Shown here piece by piece: positions 40,613 through 49,618 of a stretch of 64,000 nucleotides of DNA. Within the stretch, counting starts at the first letter, position 1. Every line of letters starts with the position of its first letter. This stretch comes from JAZDFP01 sp043801445 (GTDB taxonomy: Bacteria; Planctomycetota; MHYJ01; JACQXL01): assembly GCA_043801445.1 (NCBI GenBank), contig JAZDMB010000016.1, positions 37,159 to 101,158 of the forward strand, written 5' to 3'. The notes beneath the pieces were generated by a model that was given only the letters and a program-made list of their open reading frames with translations, ran no database searches and was not told the DNA's origin. A program made the position numbers and the translations under genes.

Positions 40613-42157
40613 ATGGAAGATAAATTAAAGATATTGCGACAGAAGCGAGCCGAGAGTTTACTCGGCGGCGGCAAGGACAAAACAGATAAACAACATAAAG
40701 CAGGTAAACTTACGGCCCGCGAGCGTATTGACCTTTTATTGGATAAGGGGACTTTTCAGGAACTGGATGCCTTTGTGGTTCATCAATGCACCCATTTCGG
40801 TATGGAGAATAAAAAAACACTGGGTGACGGAGTCGTTACAGGTTACGGGACAGTCAACGGTAAATTAGTTTATGTTTTCTCTCAGGATTTTACGGTTTTC
40901 GGAGGTTCATTAGGCGAGGCATTTGCCAACAAGATTTGCAAGGTAATGGATTTGGCAATAAAAGTCGGGGCGCCGGTTATCGGGATTAATGATTCAGGCG
41001 GCGCCCGAATACAGGAAGGCGTGGTCTCGCTGGGCGGTTATGCCGAGATTTTCTTCAGAAACACTATGGCTTCAGGCGTGATTCCCCAGATTTCTATAAT
41101 TACCGGACCTTGCGCCGGCGGCGCGGTTTACTCCCCTGCCCTGACTGATTTTATCGTTATGGTCCAGAAGACCAGCCATATGTTTATTACCGGCCCCGAG
41201 GTGATAAAATCAGTGACCAGCGAGGAAATAACCTTTGAGGAATTAGGCGGCGCGATGACGCATAACAGCCGTTCAGGCGTGGCGCACTTTGCCGCTCAGG
41301 ATGAAAAAGAAGGTTTTAATACCATTAAGAAATTATTGCAGTTCATTCCAGCCAATAATACGGAAGAACCTCCTTATATCAAACCGAAGGACAAACCCAA
41401 TCGGATGGCAAAAGAGCTGGTTAAAATTATACCCTCAGATGCCAATAAACCATATAATATAATTGATGTGATTGATTACGTGGTGGACGACGGAGATTTT
41501 CTGGAGGTTCACAAGGAGTGGGCTAAAAATATGGTGGTCGGATTTGCTCGCCTGAATGGTCATAGTATCGGCATCGTTGCCAATCAGCCTGCCTATCTGG
41601 CCGGCTGTCTTGATATAAATACTTCCATTAAAGGCGCACGGTTTGTGCGTTTCTGCGATGCCTTTAATATCCCGTTACTGACCTTTGTGGATGTGCCGGG
41701 ATTCCTGCCGGGCAGTGTCCAGGAATACGGCGGTATCATCCGCAACGGCGCTAAATTGCTTTATGCTTATTGCGAAGCAACCGTTCCTAAATTAACAGTC
41801 ATTACCCGCAAGGCATACGGCGGCGCTTATGATGTGATGTGCAGTAAGCATATCCGTGCCGATATGAATTTTGCCTGGCCTACTGCTGAGATTGCCGTGA
41901 TGGGACCCGAAGGAGCGGTTAATATTATATCCAAAAAAGAGATTACCGATAGTAAAGACCCGAAACAAACCCGTGAAAAACTTATTGCTGAATACGGAGA
42001 GAAATTCGAGAATCCTTATATTGCGGCCGAGCGGGGTTATATCGATGAGGTAATCGAACCGCAGGAGACCAGGCCTAAATTGATTGTTGCCCTGGAAAGC
42101 CTTTTGAATAAGAGGGAAACCAGACCGCCTAAAAAACACGGGAATATTCCGTTGTAA
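40613..42157 (+). CDS. biotin-dependent acyl-CoA carboxyltransferase (propionyl/methylmalonyl-CoA type)
   Basis: A 514-residue protein of the PccB/MmdA/transcarboxylase-12S family. Key segments are KLTARERIDLLLDKGTF, VFSQDFTVFGGSLGEAFA, GINDSGGARIQEGV, the oxyanion-hole region GPCAGGAVYSPALTDF and the second one TRKAYGGAYDVMCSKH. It transfers carboxyl between biotin and an acyl-CoA such as propionyl-CoA. With the OadA-like protein downstream, the likely overall reaction is a transcarboxylation between oxaloacetate/pyruvate and methylmalonyl/propionyl-CoA, or a carboxylase half-reaction. Length is typical. Confidence 0.93.
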   Translation: MEDKLKILRQKRAESLLGGGKDKTDKQHKAGKLTARERIDLLLDKGTFQELDAFVVHQCTHFGMENKKTLGDGVVTGYGTVNGKLVYVFSQDFTVFGGSLGEAFANKICKVMDLAIKVGAPVIGINDSGGARIQEGVVSLGGYAEIFFRNTMASGVIPQISIITGPCAGGAVYSPALTDFIVMVQKTSHMFITGPEVIKSVTSEEITFEELGGAMTHNSRSGVAHFAAQDEKEGFNTIKKLLQFIPANNTEEPPYIKPKDKPNRMAKELVKIIPSDANKPYNIIDVIDYVVDDGDFLEVHKEWAKNMVVGFARLNGHSIGIVANQPAYLAGCLDINTSIKGARFVRFCDAFNIPLLTFVDVPGFLPGSVQEYGGIIRNGAKLLYAYCEATVPKLTVITRKAYGGAYDVMCSKHIRADMNFAWPTAEIAVMGPEGAVNIISKKEITDSKDPKQTREKLIAEYGEKFENPYIAAERGYIDEVIEPQETRPKLIVALESLLNKRETRPPKKHGNIPL

Positions 42158-42167
42158 TAAAATTATG

Positions 42168-42268
42168 GAACCACTGATGCACACGGATAAACACTGATTT
42201 TTATCTGGGTTAATCAAATCCCGAGATAAACACGGATTATCTGTGTCCATCTGTGTTAATCTGTGGTT
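42168..42268. repeat. dispersed CACAGA/CTGTG palindromic repeat within the carboxyltransferase operon
   Basis: GGAACCACTGATGCACACGG at the left is mirrored by CTGTGTTAATCTGTGGTT at the right, with nested AAACACTGAT and ATCTGTG pieces. It lies between the carboxyltransferase gene and the small gene that follows. Confidence 0.65.
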
Positions 42269-42275
42269 GCTTTTT

Positions 42276-42494
42276 ATGGAAAACAATATTAGTGAAAACG
42301 AGATTGTCGTTATTAGTGCGGCGGTTCATCTTTATCTGAATAACGGACAGGCTAAGGAGTTAATTAGCCATAGGGTTTCAACGAACGGTTACCATGGTAT
42401 CAGAGTGGCGCGGCCAAAACTTAACAAATGGAAGTGGTCATTTTTCCCTCACGTTAACAAACAAGGATTGAGAGATTACAGATGGTCAAATTAA
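42276..42494 (+). CDS. small OadG-tail-like accessory protein of the carboxyltransferase
   Basis: A 72-residue protein. The segment SENEIVVISAAVHLYLN resembles the C-terminal helix of OadG/MmdD subunits of sodium-pump decarboxylases, but there is no membrane segment. The ATG at 42276 is chosen because the longer frame starts in a repeat. It overlaps the OadA-like gene by 13 bp, so they are translationally coupled. It may hold the carboxyltransferase subunits together, as the delta tail does. Confidence in function is low. Confidence 0.6.
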   Translation: MENNISENEIVVISAAVHLYLNNGQAKELISHRVSTNGYHGIRVARPKLNKWKWSFFPHVNKQGLRDYRWSN

Positions 42495-44359
42495 CCGAAA
42501 CAGTTTTAAGGGATGGGCATCAGTCGCTTATCGCCACCCGGATGAAGACGGCTGATATGCTGCCTATCGTTGAGAAATTGGACCGGGTTGGTTTTTTCTC
42601 GCTGGAAATGTGGGGCGGCGCAACATTTGATGTCTGTCTTCGTTATCTCAAGGAAAACCCATGGGAGCGGTTGAGAGAGATACGCAAACTGGTAAAAAAT
42701 ACCAAACTGCAGATGCTCCTGCGGGGCCAGAATCTGGTCGGTTATCGCCATTACCCCGATGACATTGTTGTCAAATTCATCCAGAAGGCAAGGGACAACG
42801 GGATAGATATTTTCAGAATATTCGATGCCCTTAACGATATCAGAAATCTGGCATTATCCATCAAGACTGCCAAGAAAGCCGGTGCAATAGTCGAAGGCAC
42901 TATTTCTTTTACGGTCAGCCCAATTCATACACTTGAGAAATATGCCAAATTCGCCTTTGAACTCAAGGATGCCGGAGCCGATATTATATGCATCAAGGAT
43001 ATGAGCGGCATTATTTCGCCCACTGCGGCTTACGACCTAGTTAATATTATTAAAAAAGAAGTTAAATTACCGGTTCATCTCCATGCCCATTGTTCAAGCG
43101 GAATGGCGCCGATTTGTTATCTGACTGCCTGTGAAGCCGGGGTTGATTATCTGGATACGGCTATTTCGCCATTTGCCTGGGGAACGTCCCAGCCGCCGAC
43201 CGAAAGTATTGTCGGAGCGCTTAAAGGCACCCCTTTTGATACCGGTCTCGATTTGAGTGTGCTGGTTGAAATTTCAGAATATTTCCAGAAAGTAAAAGAG
43301 AATTACAAAACATTCTTAGACCCGATTTCAGAAAGGGTTGACCCTAAAATTCTGGTTCACCAGATTCCGGGTGGAATGATTTCCAATTTAATATCACAAC
43401 TTAAAGAACAAAAGGCATTGGATAGATATAATGAGGTGCTGAAAGAAACCGCTTTAGTCAGAAGAGAATTGGGATACCCGCCGCTTGTTACACCCACCAG
43501 CCAGATAGTGGGTACCCAAGCCGTGTTTAATGTAGTAACGGGCGAGCGATATAAATTAATTTCTAAGGAAGTAAAAGATTATATCAGGGGTTTATATGGC
43601 CGCGCTCCGGGACCGATTGACGAGGAAGTAAAGAAAAAAGCCATAGGCGCCGAAGAACCGATTAATACCCGCCCGGCAGATTCTATTCCGCCGGAATGGG
43701 ATAAATCTGTTGATGAAGTCAAAAAATTAGGCCATTCAGAACAACCGTCTGATGAAGATATTCTCTCGTATGCCCTTTTTCCGCTTGTTGCTAAAGGATT
43801 CTGGCGGGACATCGCAGATAAAAAAGAAGAATCGCTTGATAATAATCTATATTCTGCAATTATTGACAATAATAAACAAGCAGAAAATGGGTCGGGGAAA
43901 AACGACCTTTTCATTGAATTAAATAACCAGAAATATGCCGTTAATGTTTCTTCAGCAGAAAATGGTAAAAAAGATGTTTTAGTAGTAGGCGTTAACGGAC
44001 GAGAATATGAAGTAAAAGTGTCACGCCAGGGCGAGATAGAGTCAGCCAAACCTGCTCCGGTTGACGAGCTTAAATCGGCTGACACGAAAATTAACAAAGA
44101 GATTAAAGTTCAAGAGGAAAAATCATCATCATCAAACTCAAGCTTTGAGGTAACCGTTCCGATGCCCGGTAAAATAGTTGACCTTAAAGTTAAATTAGGT
44201 GATACGGTAAAAACAGGTGATATGCTTTTTATTCTTGAAGCGATGAAGATGCAAAACGAAATAGATTCTCCCTGCGATGGTTTCATTAAAGAAATCTTCA
44301 TTAAGGTCGGCGATAATGTTGATAATCAAACAACTCTGATAAGAATAGGACCTGCCTGA
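42482..44359 (+). CDS. pyruvate/oxaloacetate carboxyltransferase with biotinyl domain (OadA/transcarboxylase 5S-1.3S fusion)
   Basis: A 625-residue protein. The N-terminal TIM barrel (about 1-290; TETVLRDGHQSLIATRM, IFRIFDALNDIRN, HLHAHCSSGMAP) is the pyruvate/oxaloacetate carboxyltransferase domain, with the metal-binding DGH and HLHAH motifs. The conserved C-terminal carboxyltransferase region ends near 460. A flexible charged linker leads to a biotinyl domain with FILEAMKMQNEI, the biotinylated Lys being K589. It partners with the 514-residue carboxyltransferase upstream. No membrane-bound decarboxylase beta subunit is encoded nearby, so a soluble transcarboxylase-like complex is likely. 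Confidence 0.93.
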   Translation: MVKLTETVLRDGHQSLIATRMKTADMLPIVEKLDRVGFFSLEMWGGATFDVCLRYLKENPWERLREIRKLVKNTKLQMLLRGQNLVGYRHYPDDIVVKFIQKARDNGIDIFRIFDALNDIRNLALSIKTAKKAGAIVEGTISFTVSPIHTLEKYAKFAFELKDAGADIICIKDMSGIISPTAAYDLVNIIKKEVKLPVHLHAHCSSGMAPICYLTACEAGVDYLDTAISPFAWGTSQPPTESIVGALKGTPFDTGLDLSVLVEISEYFQKVKENYKTFLDPISERVDPKILVHQIPGGMISNLISQLKEQKALDRYNEVLKETALVRRELGYPPLVTPTSQIVGTQAVFNVVTGERYKLISKEVKDYIRGLYGRAPGPIDEEVKKKAIGAEEPINTRPADSIPPEWDKSVDEVKKLGHSEQPSDEDILSYALFPLVAKGFWRDIADKKEESLDNNLYSAIIDNNKQAENGSGKNDLFIELNNQKYAVNVSSAENGKKDVLVVGVNGREYEVKVSRQGEIESAKPAPVDELKSADTKINKEIKVQEEKSSSSNSSFEVTVPMPGKIVDLKVKLGDTVKTGDMLFILEAMKMQNEIDSPCDGFIKEIFIKVGDNVDNQTTLIRIGPA

Positions 44360-44426
44360 CAAAACCTTGGCGCAATCAGCGACTCCGCTAAAGCTACGTC
44401 GGGCAGACCATAATAGGAAATGGCTT

Positions 44427-45029
44427 ATGTATAAAGAACTTGGGTTACTGAAGTATCTTGATATAATTGGTGCAGCCACGCCTACGCCCGGCGGCGGCAG
44501 CGTTTCGGCTTATACGGGTGCCTTAGGCGCTGCATTGGGAAGTATGACCAGCGGTATTGCTCTGAAGAAAGTTCCTCAGAATTCCGCTAATCACCTCATT
44601 ATTAAACAGGCAAAAGAAGTTTTCCATAAGAATTATCTGCGCCTGTTACAACTTGCCGAGGCAGATAGTTTAGCCTATGACAAGGTTTACCAGTGTTACA
44701 AACTCCCGCAATATATGCTCAACCGCCGTAAGAAAATTAATAATGCCCTTAAATCTGCCGCTGAAGTTCCTTATCAAACAATGAAACTTTGCCAGGAGAA
44801 TCTTAAAACGATACTCAAAATCCGTAAGCTTTTACCAGCTCAATTATTAAGCGATATAAACGTGGCTGTGTTAATCACCAAGGCTGCCTACCACGGCGCC
44901 AGACTGAATGTTATCGTTAACGTAGAATCCATGACAGATAAAAAGGTTTCCCGCAAAATAGAACAGGATGTAGAAAAACTTGAACCGGCATTTACTGAAA
45001 CTATTTTATGGCTGGATGATTGGATGTAA
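44427..45029 (+). CDS. formiminotransferase-cyclodeaminase-like cyclodeaminase (FTCD C-domain)
   Basis: A 200-residue all-helical protein of the FTCD_C/FchA family. The diagnostic TPTPGGGSVSAYTGALGAALGSM segment near the N-terminus is present, and the length is right for a stand-alone domain. In folate metabolism such enzymes convert formimino-THF or methenyl-THF. The ATG at 44427 is chosen because TAGGAAA is upstream and the previous in-frame codons (from TTG 44367) derive from spacer sequence. It overlaps the reading frame of the next gene only slightly. Confidence 0.88.
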   Translation: MYKELGLLKYLDIIGAATPTPGGGSVSAYTGALGAALGSMTSGIALKKVPQNSANHLIIKQAKEVFHKNYLRLLQLAEADSLAYDKVYQCYKLPQYMLNRRKKINNALKSAAEVPYQTMKLCQENLKTILKIRKLLPAQLLSDINVAVLITKAAYHGARLNVIVNVESMTDKKVSRKIEQDVEKLEPAFTETILWLDDWM

Positions 45030-45031
45030 CA

Positions 45032-45667
45032 ATGTGGCAGATTGAAAAAACGACTAAACACTGTCAAAATTGCGTCAGCATTATTGAAGTCGGTAAAAAT
45101 TATTTTTCAGCATTATTCCAAAATCAAGCACCGCAAAGTGAAAAAATACCACTATCAACTAATGAATCGCGTTTAATACGCCAAGATTTTTGCACCAATT
45201 GTTGGGAAAAAAGGACTGCCTCTGGTGAAGAACCACCGTTTTCTTTTTGGCAGACCAAAATATCTACTCCACCTGAACCGCCTAAAACACCCCGTCAGGT
45301 TCTGCTAACCTTTTTTGATAACCTTTTTATCAAGCCGGAAGCACCTATAGAAAAAGCTGTTGACGGAGTCACTGATATCCCGAAGGAAGAACAGACAACC
45401 GTTTCTTCCAAAGATTCCGCAACAATACTAAACATAACAGCTGATACTAAATTGAAATCGCAGGTCAAATATCTCTTCGCGTTGATTCTCCTGCGTAAGA
45501 GATTATTGAAACTCAAAGAATCAATACATAAAAACGATAAGAGATTTCTGGTATTTGAAAGGGTTTTTGATAATAAAATATACGAGATACCGGAAATATC
45601 TATCTCCGAACAGGAATTGATCTCTCTGCGGGACGAATTTTCCAAACTCTTTGAATTCAGAATATAA
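45032..45667 (+). CDS. zinc-ribbon-like hypothetical protein of planctomycete type
   Basis: A 211-residue protein. The N-terminus has CQNC, then NYFSALFQ and a second FCTNCW, which looks like a zinc ribbon similar in arrangement to small proteins common in planctomycete genomes (this recollection is from general knowledge). A Pro-rich linker with the KTPRQVLLTFFDNLF motif follows, and a helical C-terminus (KSQVKYLFALILLRKRLLKL). No function is known. The ATG at 45032 was preferred to 45020 because of the MWxIEK start, but either is possible. It lies next to the cyclodeaminase gene on the same strand. Confidence 0.62.
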   Translation: MWQIEKTTKHCQNCVSIIEVGKNYFSALFQNQAPQSEKIPLSTNESRLIRQDFCTNCWEKRTASGEEPPFSFWQTKISTPPEPPKTPRQVLLTFFDNLFIKPEAPIEKAVDGVTDIPKEEQTTVSSKDSATILNITADTKLKSQVKYLFALILLRKRLLKLKESIHKNDKRFLVFERVFDNKIYEIPEISISEQELISLRDEFSKLFEFRI

Positions 45668-45741
45668 ACATTTATATCCCTTACCTCTAACAAGGCAAGA
45701 AACAATGGAGCAGTCTCGTGAGGGACAGTCGCAGGGTGGTA

Positions 45742-46455
45742 TTATGATAATTGTTTGTCCCAGTATTTGTTAGCGCCCTTAAGATATTGCTCTGACGGAA
45801 TCAATGGTTCTTCCAGTTGCCTTATTGTCTCTTCTGAAAATCTTAGATTTTCAACTAATTCTTTTCCGGCATTTCTTAGTAATTTATTATATTTCCAGAT
45901 TAGAGGTTTTAGTATCAAAGGCGAATGTCCAAGTAGTTCTCCGCTTGAGCGATATATTTCCGCAATAACTTCCGAATGCATATTACGGGCGATTCTTCTA
46001 AATAACAGTCTTAAGACTTGGAAATGGCTTTGTTCAGGGAATCCGCAATTTGAAATAACTGCGATTTTAGGAGATGGGTTAAAACGCATCGGATGCAGAC
46101 ACTCTCCCTTTTCATCTGTTTGCAAATGAGGGTCTAAAATAGGGATTAGTCTGTCCATAAAGTTTTTCATGATTCCCGTAACATTGTCCACGTAAAGAGG
46201 GGTAGCAAATATAATAATGTCTGATGATTTGAATTTTGGAAGCAGTTCCTGCATATCGTCCTGAATCAAACATTTACCGGGAGTTTTAATCCAGCAGTTA
46301 AAACAGCCCTGGCAGTGTTTAATTTCTTTTTTAACGAGTAATATATTTTCTATTTGTGCGTTGGCTTCTTGGGCACCCTTGGCGAATTCTTCTGCCATAA
46401 GGTGAGTATTCCCGTTTTCTCCGCGCGGGCTTCCGTTGAATATGGTGATTCTCAT
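45742..46455 (-). CDS. NADPH-dependent FMN reductase / iron-sulfur flavoprotein-like
   Basis: A 237-residue flavodoxin-fold protein. It begins MRITIFNGSPRGENGNTH, the FMN phosphate-binding loop, and carries a Cys cluster CQGCFNCW (C48, C51, C54) plus KCL (C62), the compact 4Fe-4S motif of Isf-type flavoproteins. The segment IIFATPLYVDNVTGIMKNFMDR fits the family. It probably reduces quinones, metals or other acceptors with reduced flavin. It overlaps the upstream PilZ gene by 4 bp (ATGA), so the two are translationally coupled, an unusual pairing. Confidence 0.9.
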   Translation of the reverse strand: MRITIFNGSPRGENGNTHLMAEEFAKGAQEANAQIENILLVKKEIKHCQGCFNCWIKTPGKCLIQDDMQELLPKFKSSDIIIFATPLYVDNVTGIMKNFMDRLIPILDPHLQTDEKGECLHPMRFNPSPKIAVISNCGFPEQSHFQVLRLLFRRIARNMHSEVIAEIYRSSGELLGHSPLILKPLIWKYNKLLRNAGKELVENLRFSEETIRQLEEPLIPSEQYLKGANKYWDKQLS

Positions 46456-46868
46456 CTTTTATCTGCTTTATCCAAATGCACGTTGTCCGAAATTTTAGAT
46501 TTGCTGGCGGCGGCATTATCAAGTAATAATTGCAATCTTAATCGGTCTGCTTCTTTCATATTGATAAATTCAACTCCAACGCCATAAATATGAAGTGCTG
46601 GCGATGCTTTTATCCAGACAACACGACCTTTAATATGGATTATTTCCCTATTCAATGTCGGCGCAGTAATATCCAATAATAAAGGCGTTTGTTTATTGAA
46701 TTTTTCTTTGGTAATAAATTGCATTCCGCTCTGAGAAATATCCAGAACCATATATTTGTGAGATACCTTACTGAAACGGCTGAAAAAAGTATCAGGTTTA
46801 TATCTAATAGTACAGCCCATAATACTATAACGTTTATGAGTTCTATTTTCTGCTTCTGCATTAGCCAT
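46452..46868 (-). CDS. PilZ-domain protein
   Basis: A 138-residue protein with a PilZ fold. The c-di-GMP-binding signatures are present: RTHKR (RxxxR) near residue 9-13 and LDISQSGMQF (D/NxSxxG). It probably binds c-di-GMP and transmits it to a partner. It overlaps the FMN reductase gene downstream and follows prfA, so the three may be one transcript. No diguanylate cyclase is visible in the window. Confidence 0.9.
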   Translation of the reverse strand: MANAEAENRTHKRYSIMGCTIRYKPDTFFSRFSKVSHKYMVLDISQSGMQFITKEKFNKQTPLLLDITAPTLNREIIHIKGRVVWIKASPALHIYGVGVEFINMKEADRLRLQLLLDNAAASKSKISDNVHLDKADKR

Positions 46869-46952
46869 ATTTATATTCCTTCTTTATCCGGTTTAATGGT
46901 AATACGCCTACTTCTATAATTATCGGCTAATGACAAACATTTAAGTAGTATA

Positions 46953-48029
46953 TTACTTCAGGGAAATCTCTTGGAGTTTAGCTTTTCTGTCCTCTTCCAG
47001 GAGTTTATTAATAAGCTCTTCCAATTCGCCGTCCAAAACGATGGTCAGATTGTACAATGAGAAATTAATTCTGTGGTCGGTGATGCGGTTTTGCGGGAAG
47101 TTATAAGTGCGTATTTTTTCGCTGCGGTCGCCAGACCCGATTTGATTCTTACGCATTGTGTCTCTTTTCTGTTTTGTTTTGGATGCCAGGTGTTCATAAA
47201 TTCTGGTTCTTAAAAGACGCATTGCCAAATCACGGTTACGGTGTTGAGAGCGTTCGGTCTGACAGGCTACGACAAGACCGGTTGGTATGTGAGTAAGCCT
47301 GATAGCTGAAGCGGTTTTATTAACATGCTGTCCGCCCGGACCGCCCGCGCTATAGGTATCAATCTTGAGGTCTTCAGTTTTTATTTCCACTTCAACCTCT
47401 TCGGCTTCTGGTAAAACCGCAACGGTGCAGGCTGAGGTATGAATCCGTCCGCTGGCTTCGGTGCGCGGCACTCTTTGAACCCGATGCGTACCGCTTTCCA
47501 ATCTTAAATATTTATAAGCATTTTCTCCCTCTACGGATAAGGTCGTATCCTTCAATCCGCCTAATTCGGTAGGATTATAATCTATCAAGACATATTTCCA
47601 GCCTTTTTTGTCAGCGTACCTGGTATACATTCTGAAAAGGTCAGCGGCAAAAAGGGATGCTTCTTCGCCGCCTGTTCCGGCGCGAATCTCCATGATTACA
47701 TTACGAAAACCTTCTTCTTCATTTGTTATCAATATGTCTTCTAATTCAGTAAGAGTTTTTTTTTCTTGGCCTATTAACATATTAAGTTCTTCGTTAATGA
47801 GAGTAGTAAAATCCTTGTCGTTCTTATGTTGGTTTATAAGCTCCTCATTATCTTTTTTCTGCTGACGAATATTTTCTAATGCCTTAATTCGTTGCACCGT
47901 TTTGGAAAGAGTTCCCCGTTCCTTCATTAATGAAGCATAACGGGCGTAGTCATTTGCTATTTCCGGCTGAATTATTATATTTTCTATTTCCTTATACCGT
48001 TTTAAAATGTCATCAAGTTTACTTGGCAT
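46953..48029 (-). CDS. prfA: peptide chain release factor 1
   Basis: A 358-residue release factor. The GGQ catalytic motif is at 232-234 (SAGGPGGQHVNKT). The codon-recognition tripeptide region reads RVPRTEASGRIHTSACTVAVLP, i.e. P188-R-T190, the PxT type of RF1 (UAA/UAG), not the SPF of RF2. Length is standard. It terminates translation at UAA and UAG; UAG stops end several genes here, so the interrupted helicase TAG should terminate. Confidence 0.97.
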   Translation of the reverse strand: MPSKLDDILKRYKEIENIIIQPEIANDYARYASLMKERGTLSKTVQRIKALENIRQQKKDNEELINQHKNDKDFTTLINEELNMLIGQEKKTLTELEDILITNEEEGFRNVIMEIRAGTGGEEASLFAADLFRMYTRYADKKGWKYVLIDYNPTELGGLKDTTLSVEGENAYKYLRLESGTHRVQRVPRTEASGRIHTSACTVAVLPEAEEVEVEIKTEDLKIDTYSAGGPGGQHVNKTASAIRLTHIPTGLVVACQTERSQHRNRDLAMRLLRTRIYEHLASKTKQKRDTMRKNQIGSGDRSEKIRTYNFPQNRITDHRINFSLYNLTIVLDGELEELINKLLEEDRKAKLQEISLK

Positions 48030-48199
48030 ATTTTTATTTCACTTCAGACGGTAAGCCCTCCCGCCCACAAGGGCAAGACCCACCTCCGACGCAACAAGGC
48101 TAACCTGTAAAAGTTTGTGTAGGATTAATAACTAAACAAAAAGTGATAACTAATAAAAAACAATAGAGAGAAATACTCTCATACTTAAAAGATTAATTG

Positions 48200-49513
48200 T
48201 TATGCCCTGACGATACGGTCGTTATAGCGGGTAACATTTTTAGTGGCATTGCGGGTGTCTATGACCAGCCGGCTATGCTGGACCAGCCACTGGTAGTCGT
48301 ACACCGTATGGTCTGTAGAGATAACCACCGCATCTTGTTTCTTGAGCATCTCTGCTGAGAGCGGGGTTGATTTTAGAGGCGGGAATTTGTAGTGCCTCAG
48401 GTGCGGCAGTTTCGGAATAAAAGGGTCGTTGTAAATAACCATGGCGCCATGCTTCTGGAATAGTTCCATCAGTTTCAATGACGGCGATTCCCTAATGTCA
48501 TCCACATCTTTTTTGTAAGCCATTCCTAATATTAAAACACGAGAGTTTTTGAGTGATTTGGAATGTTTATTAAGCGCTTCCATTGTTTTGGTTACTACAT
48601 AATGGGGCATTGATGTATTTATTTCTCCGGCCAGCTCTATGAAACGGGTGGTCATTTCATATTGACGGGCTTTCCATGAGAGATAAAAAGGGTCGATAGG
48701 GATACAATGTCCACCTAAGCCCGGTCCGGGATAAAAACTCTGGAATCCGAATGGTTTGGTGGAGGCAGCTGAGATGACCTCCCAAATGTTGATGCCCATC
48801 TTATCAAAAAGCATCTTAAGTTCGTTGACGAGGGCGATATTGACACAGCGGTAGATATTTTCCATCAGTTTGGTGGATTCAGCCACCCGGGCCGAGGAGA
48901 CCCTGATAACTTTGGATACCGCTTTTCCATATAGCATAACCGCGATGTCCGTAGCGACTTTGTCAACTCCCCCGACGACTTTGGGTATTTTTTCCGTAGA
49001 ATATTTTGAATTACCCGGGTCTTCCCGTTCAGGTGAAAATGCCAGATAAAAATCCCTGCCACATTTTAAACCGGTTTTTTCCAGAATCGGTTTAACTATT
49101 TCATCCGTAGTCCCCGGGTAAGTAGTGCTTTCTAATACGATTAACTGCCCTTTTCTAAGATTAGCAGAAATAGTTTTTGCGGTGTTTTCAATATAAGATA
49201 AGTCCGGTTCTTGCATGATTGTTAACGGAGTCGGCACGCATATAATGATTGCATCCATTTGTTTGAGTTTCTTAAAATCATCAGTGGCAGAAAACTTATA
49301 TTTCCCCTGCAGCTCTTTAATAAGAGTGGAAGGTATATGTTTAATATATGATTTCCCGTTATTCAGTGATTGTATTTTATGACGGTCAATATCAAAACCT
49401 TTGACGGGGAATCCCTGATAAGAAAAAACCTTGGCTAAAGGAAGCCCCACGTAACCCAATCCTATTATACCGATTTTTGCTTTATTCGATTTTATAAGTT
49501 CTATAATTTTCAT
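48200..49513 (-). CDS. UDP-N-acetyl-glucosamine/mannosamine-type nucleotide-sugar dehydrogenase
   Basis: A 437-residue UDP-glucose/GDP-mannose dehydrogenase family protein. The N-terminal Rossmann motif KIGIIGLGYVGLPLAKVF, CVPTPL, ESTTYPGTT and the catalytic Cys region GPGLGGHCIPIDPFYL are present. The GHCIPIDP form and STTYPGT resemble WbpA/WbpO-type enzymes that act on UDP-N-acetylhexosamines, rather than UDP-glucose. It likely makes a uronic acid for LPS or capsule. A second dehydrogenase of the Ugd type is at 56927. Confidence 0.92.
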   Translation of the reverse strand: MKIIELIKSNKAKIGIIGLGYVGLPLAKVFSYQGFPVKGFDIDRHKIQSLNNGKSYIKHIPSTLIKELQGKYKFSATDDFKKLKQMDAIIICVPTPLTIMQEPDLSYIENTAKTISANLRKGQLIVLESTTYPGTTDEIVKPILEKTGLKCGRDFYLAFSPEREDPGNSKYSTEKIPKVVGGVDKVATDIAVMLYGKAVSKVIRVSSARVAESTKLMENIYRCVNIALVNELKMLFDKMGINIWEVISAASTKPFGFQSFYPGPGLGGHCIPIDPFYLSWKARQYEMTTRFIELAGEINTSMPHYVVTKTMEALNKHSKSLKNSRVLILGMAYKKDVDDIRESPSLKLMELFQKHGAMVIYNDPFIPKLPHLRHYKFPPLKSTPLSAEMLKKQDAVVISTDHTVYDYQWLVQHSRLVIDTRNATKNVTRYNDRIVRA

Positions 49514-49618
49514 AATTAATTATTAATGGCTATCAACAATTTAATATAAGCATAAGAATATTGAATTGTATGGAAAAGTCAATATTTTATTGGGAAATGT
49601 CATGGTGATTGGGTAAGA

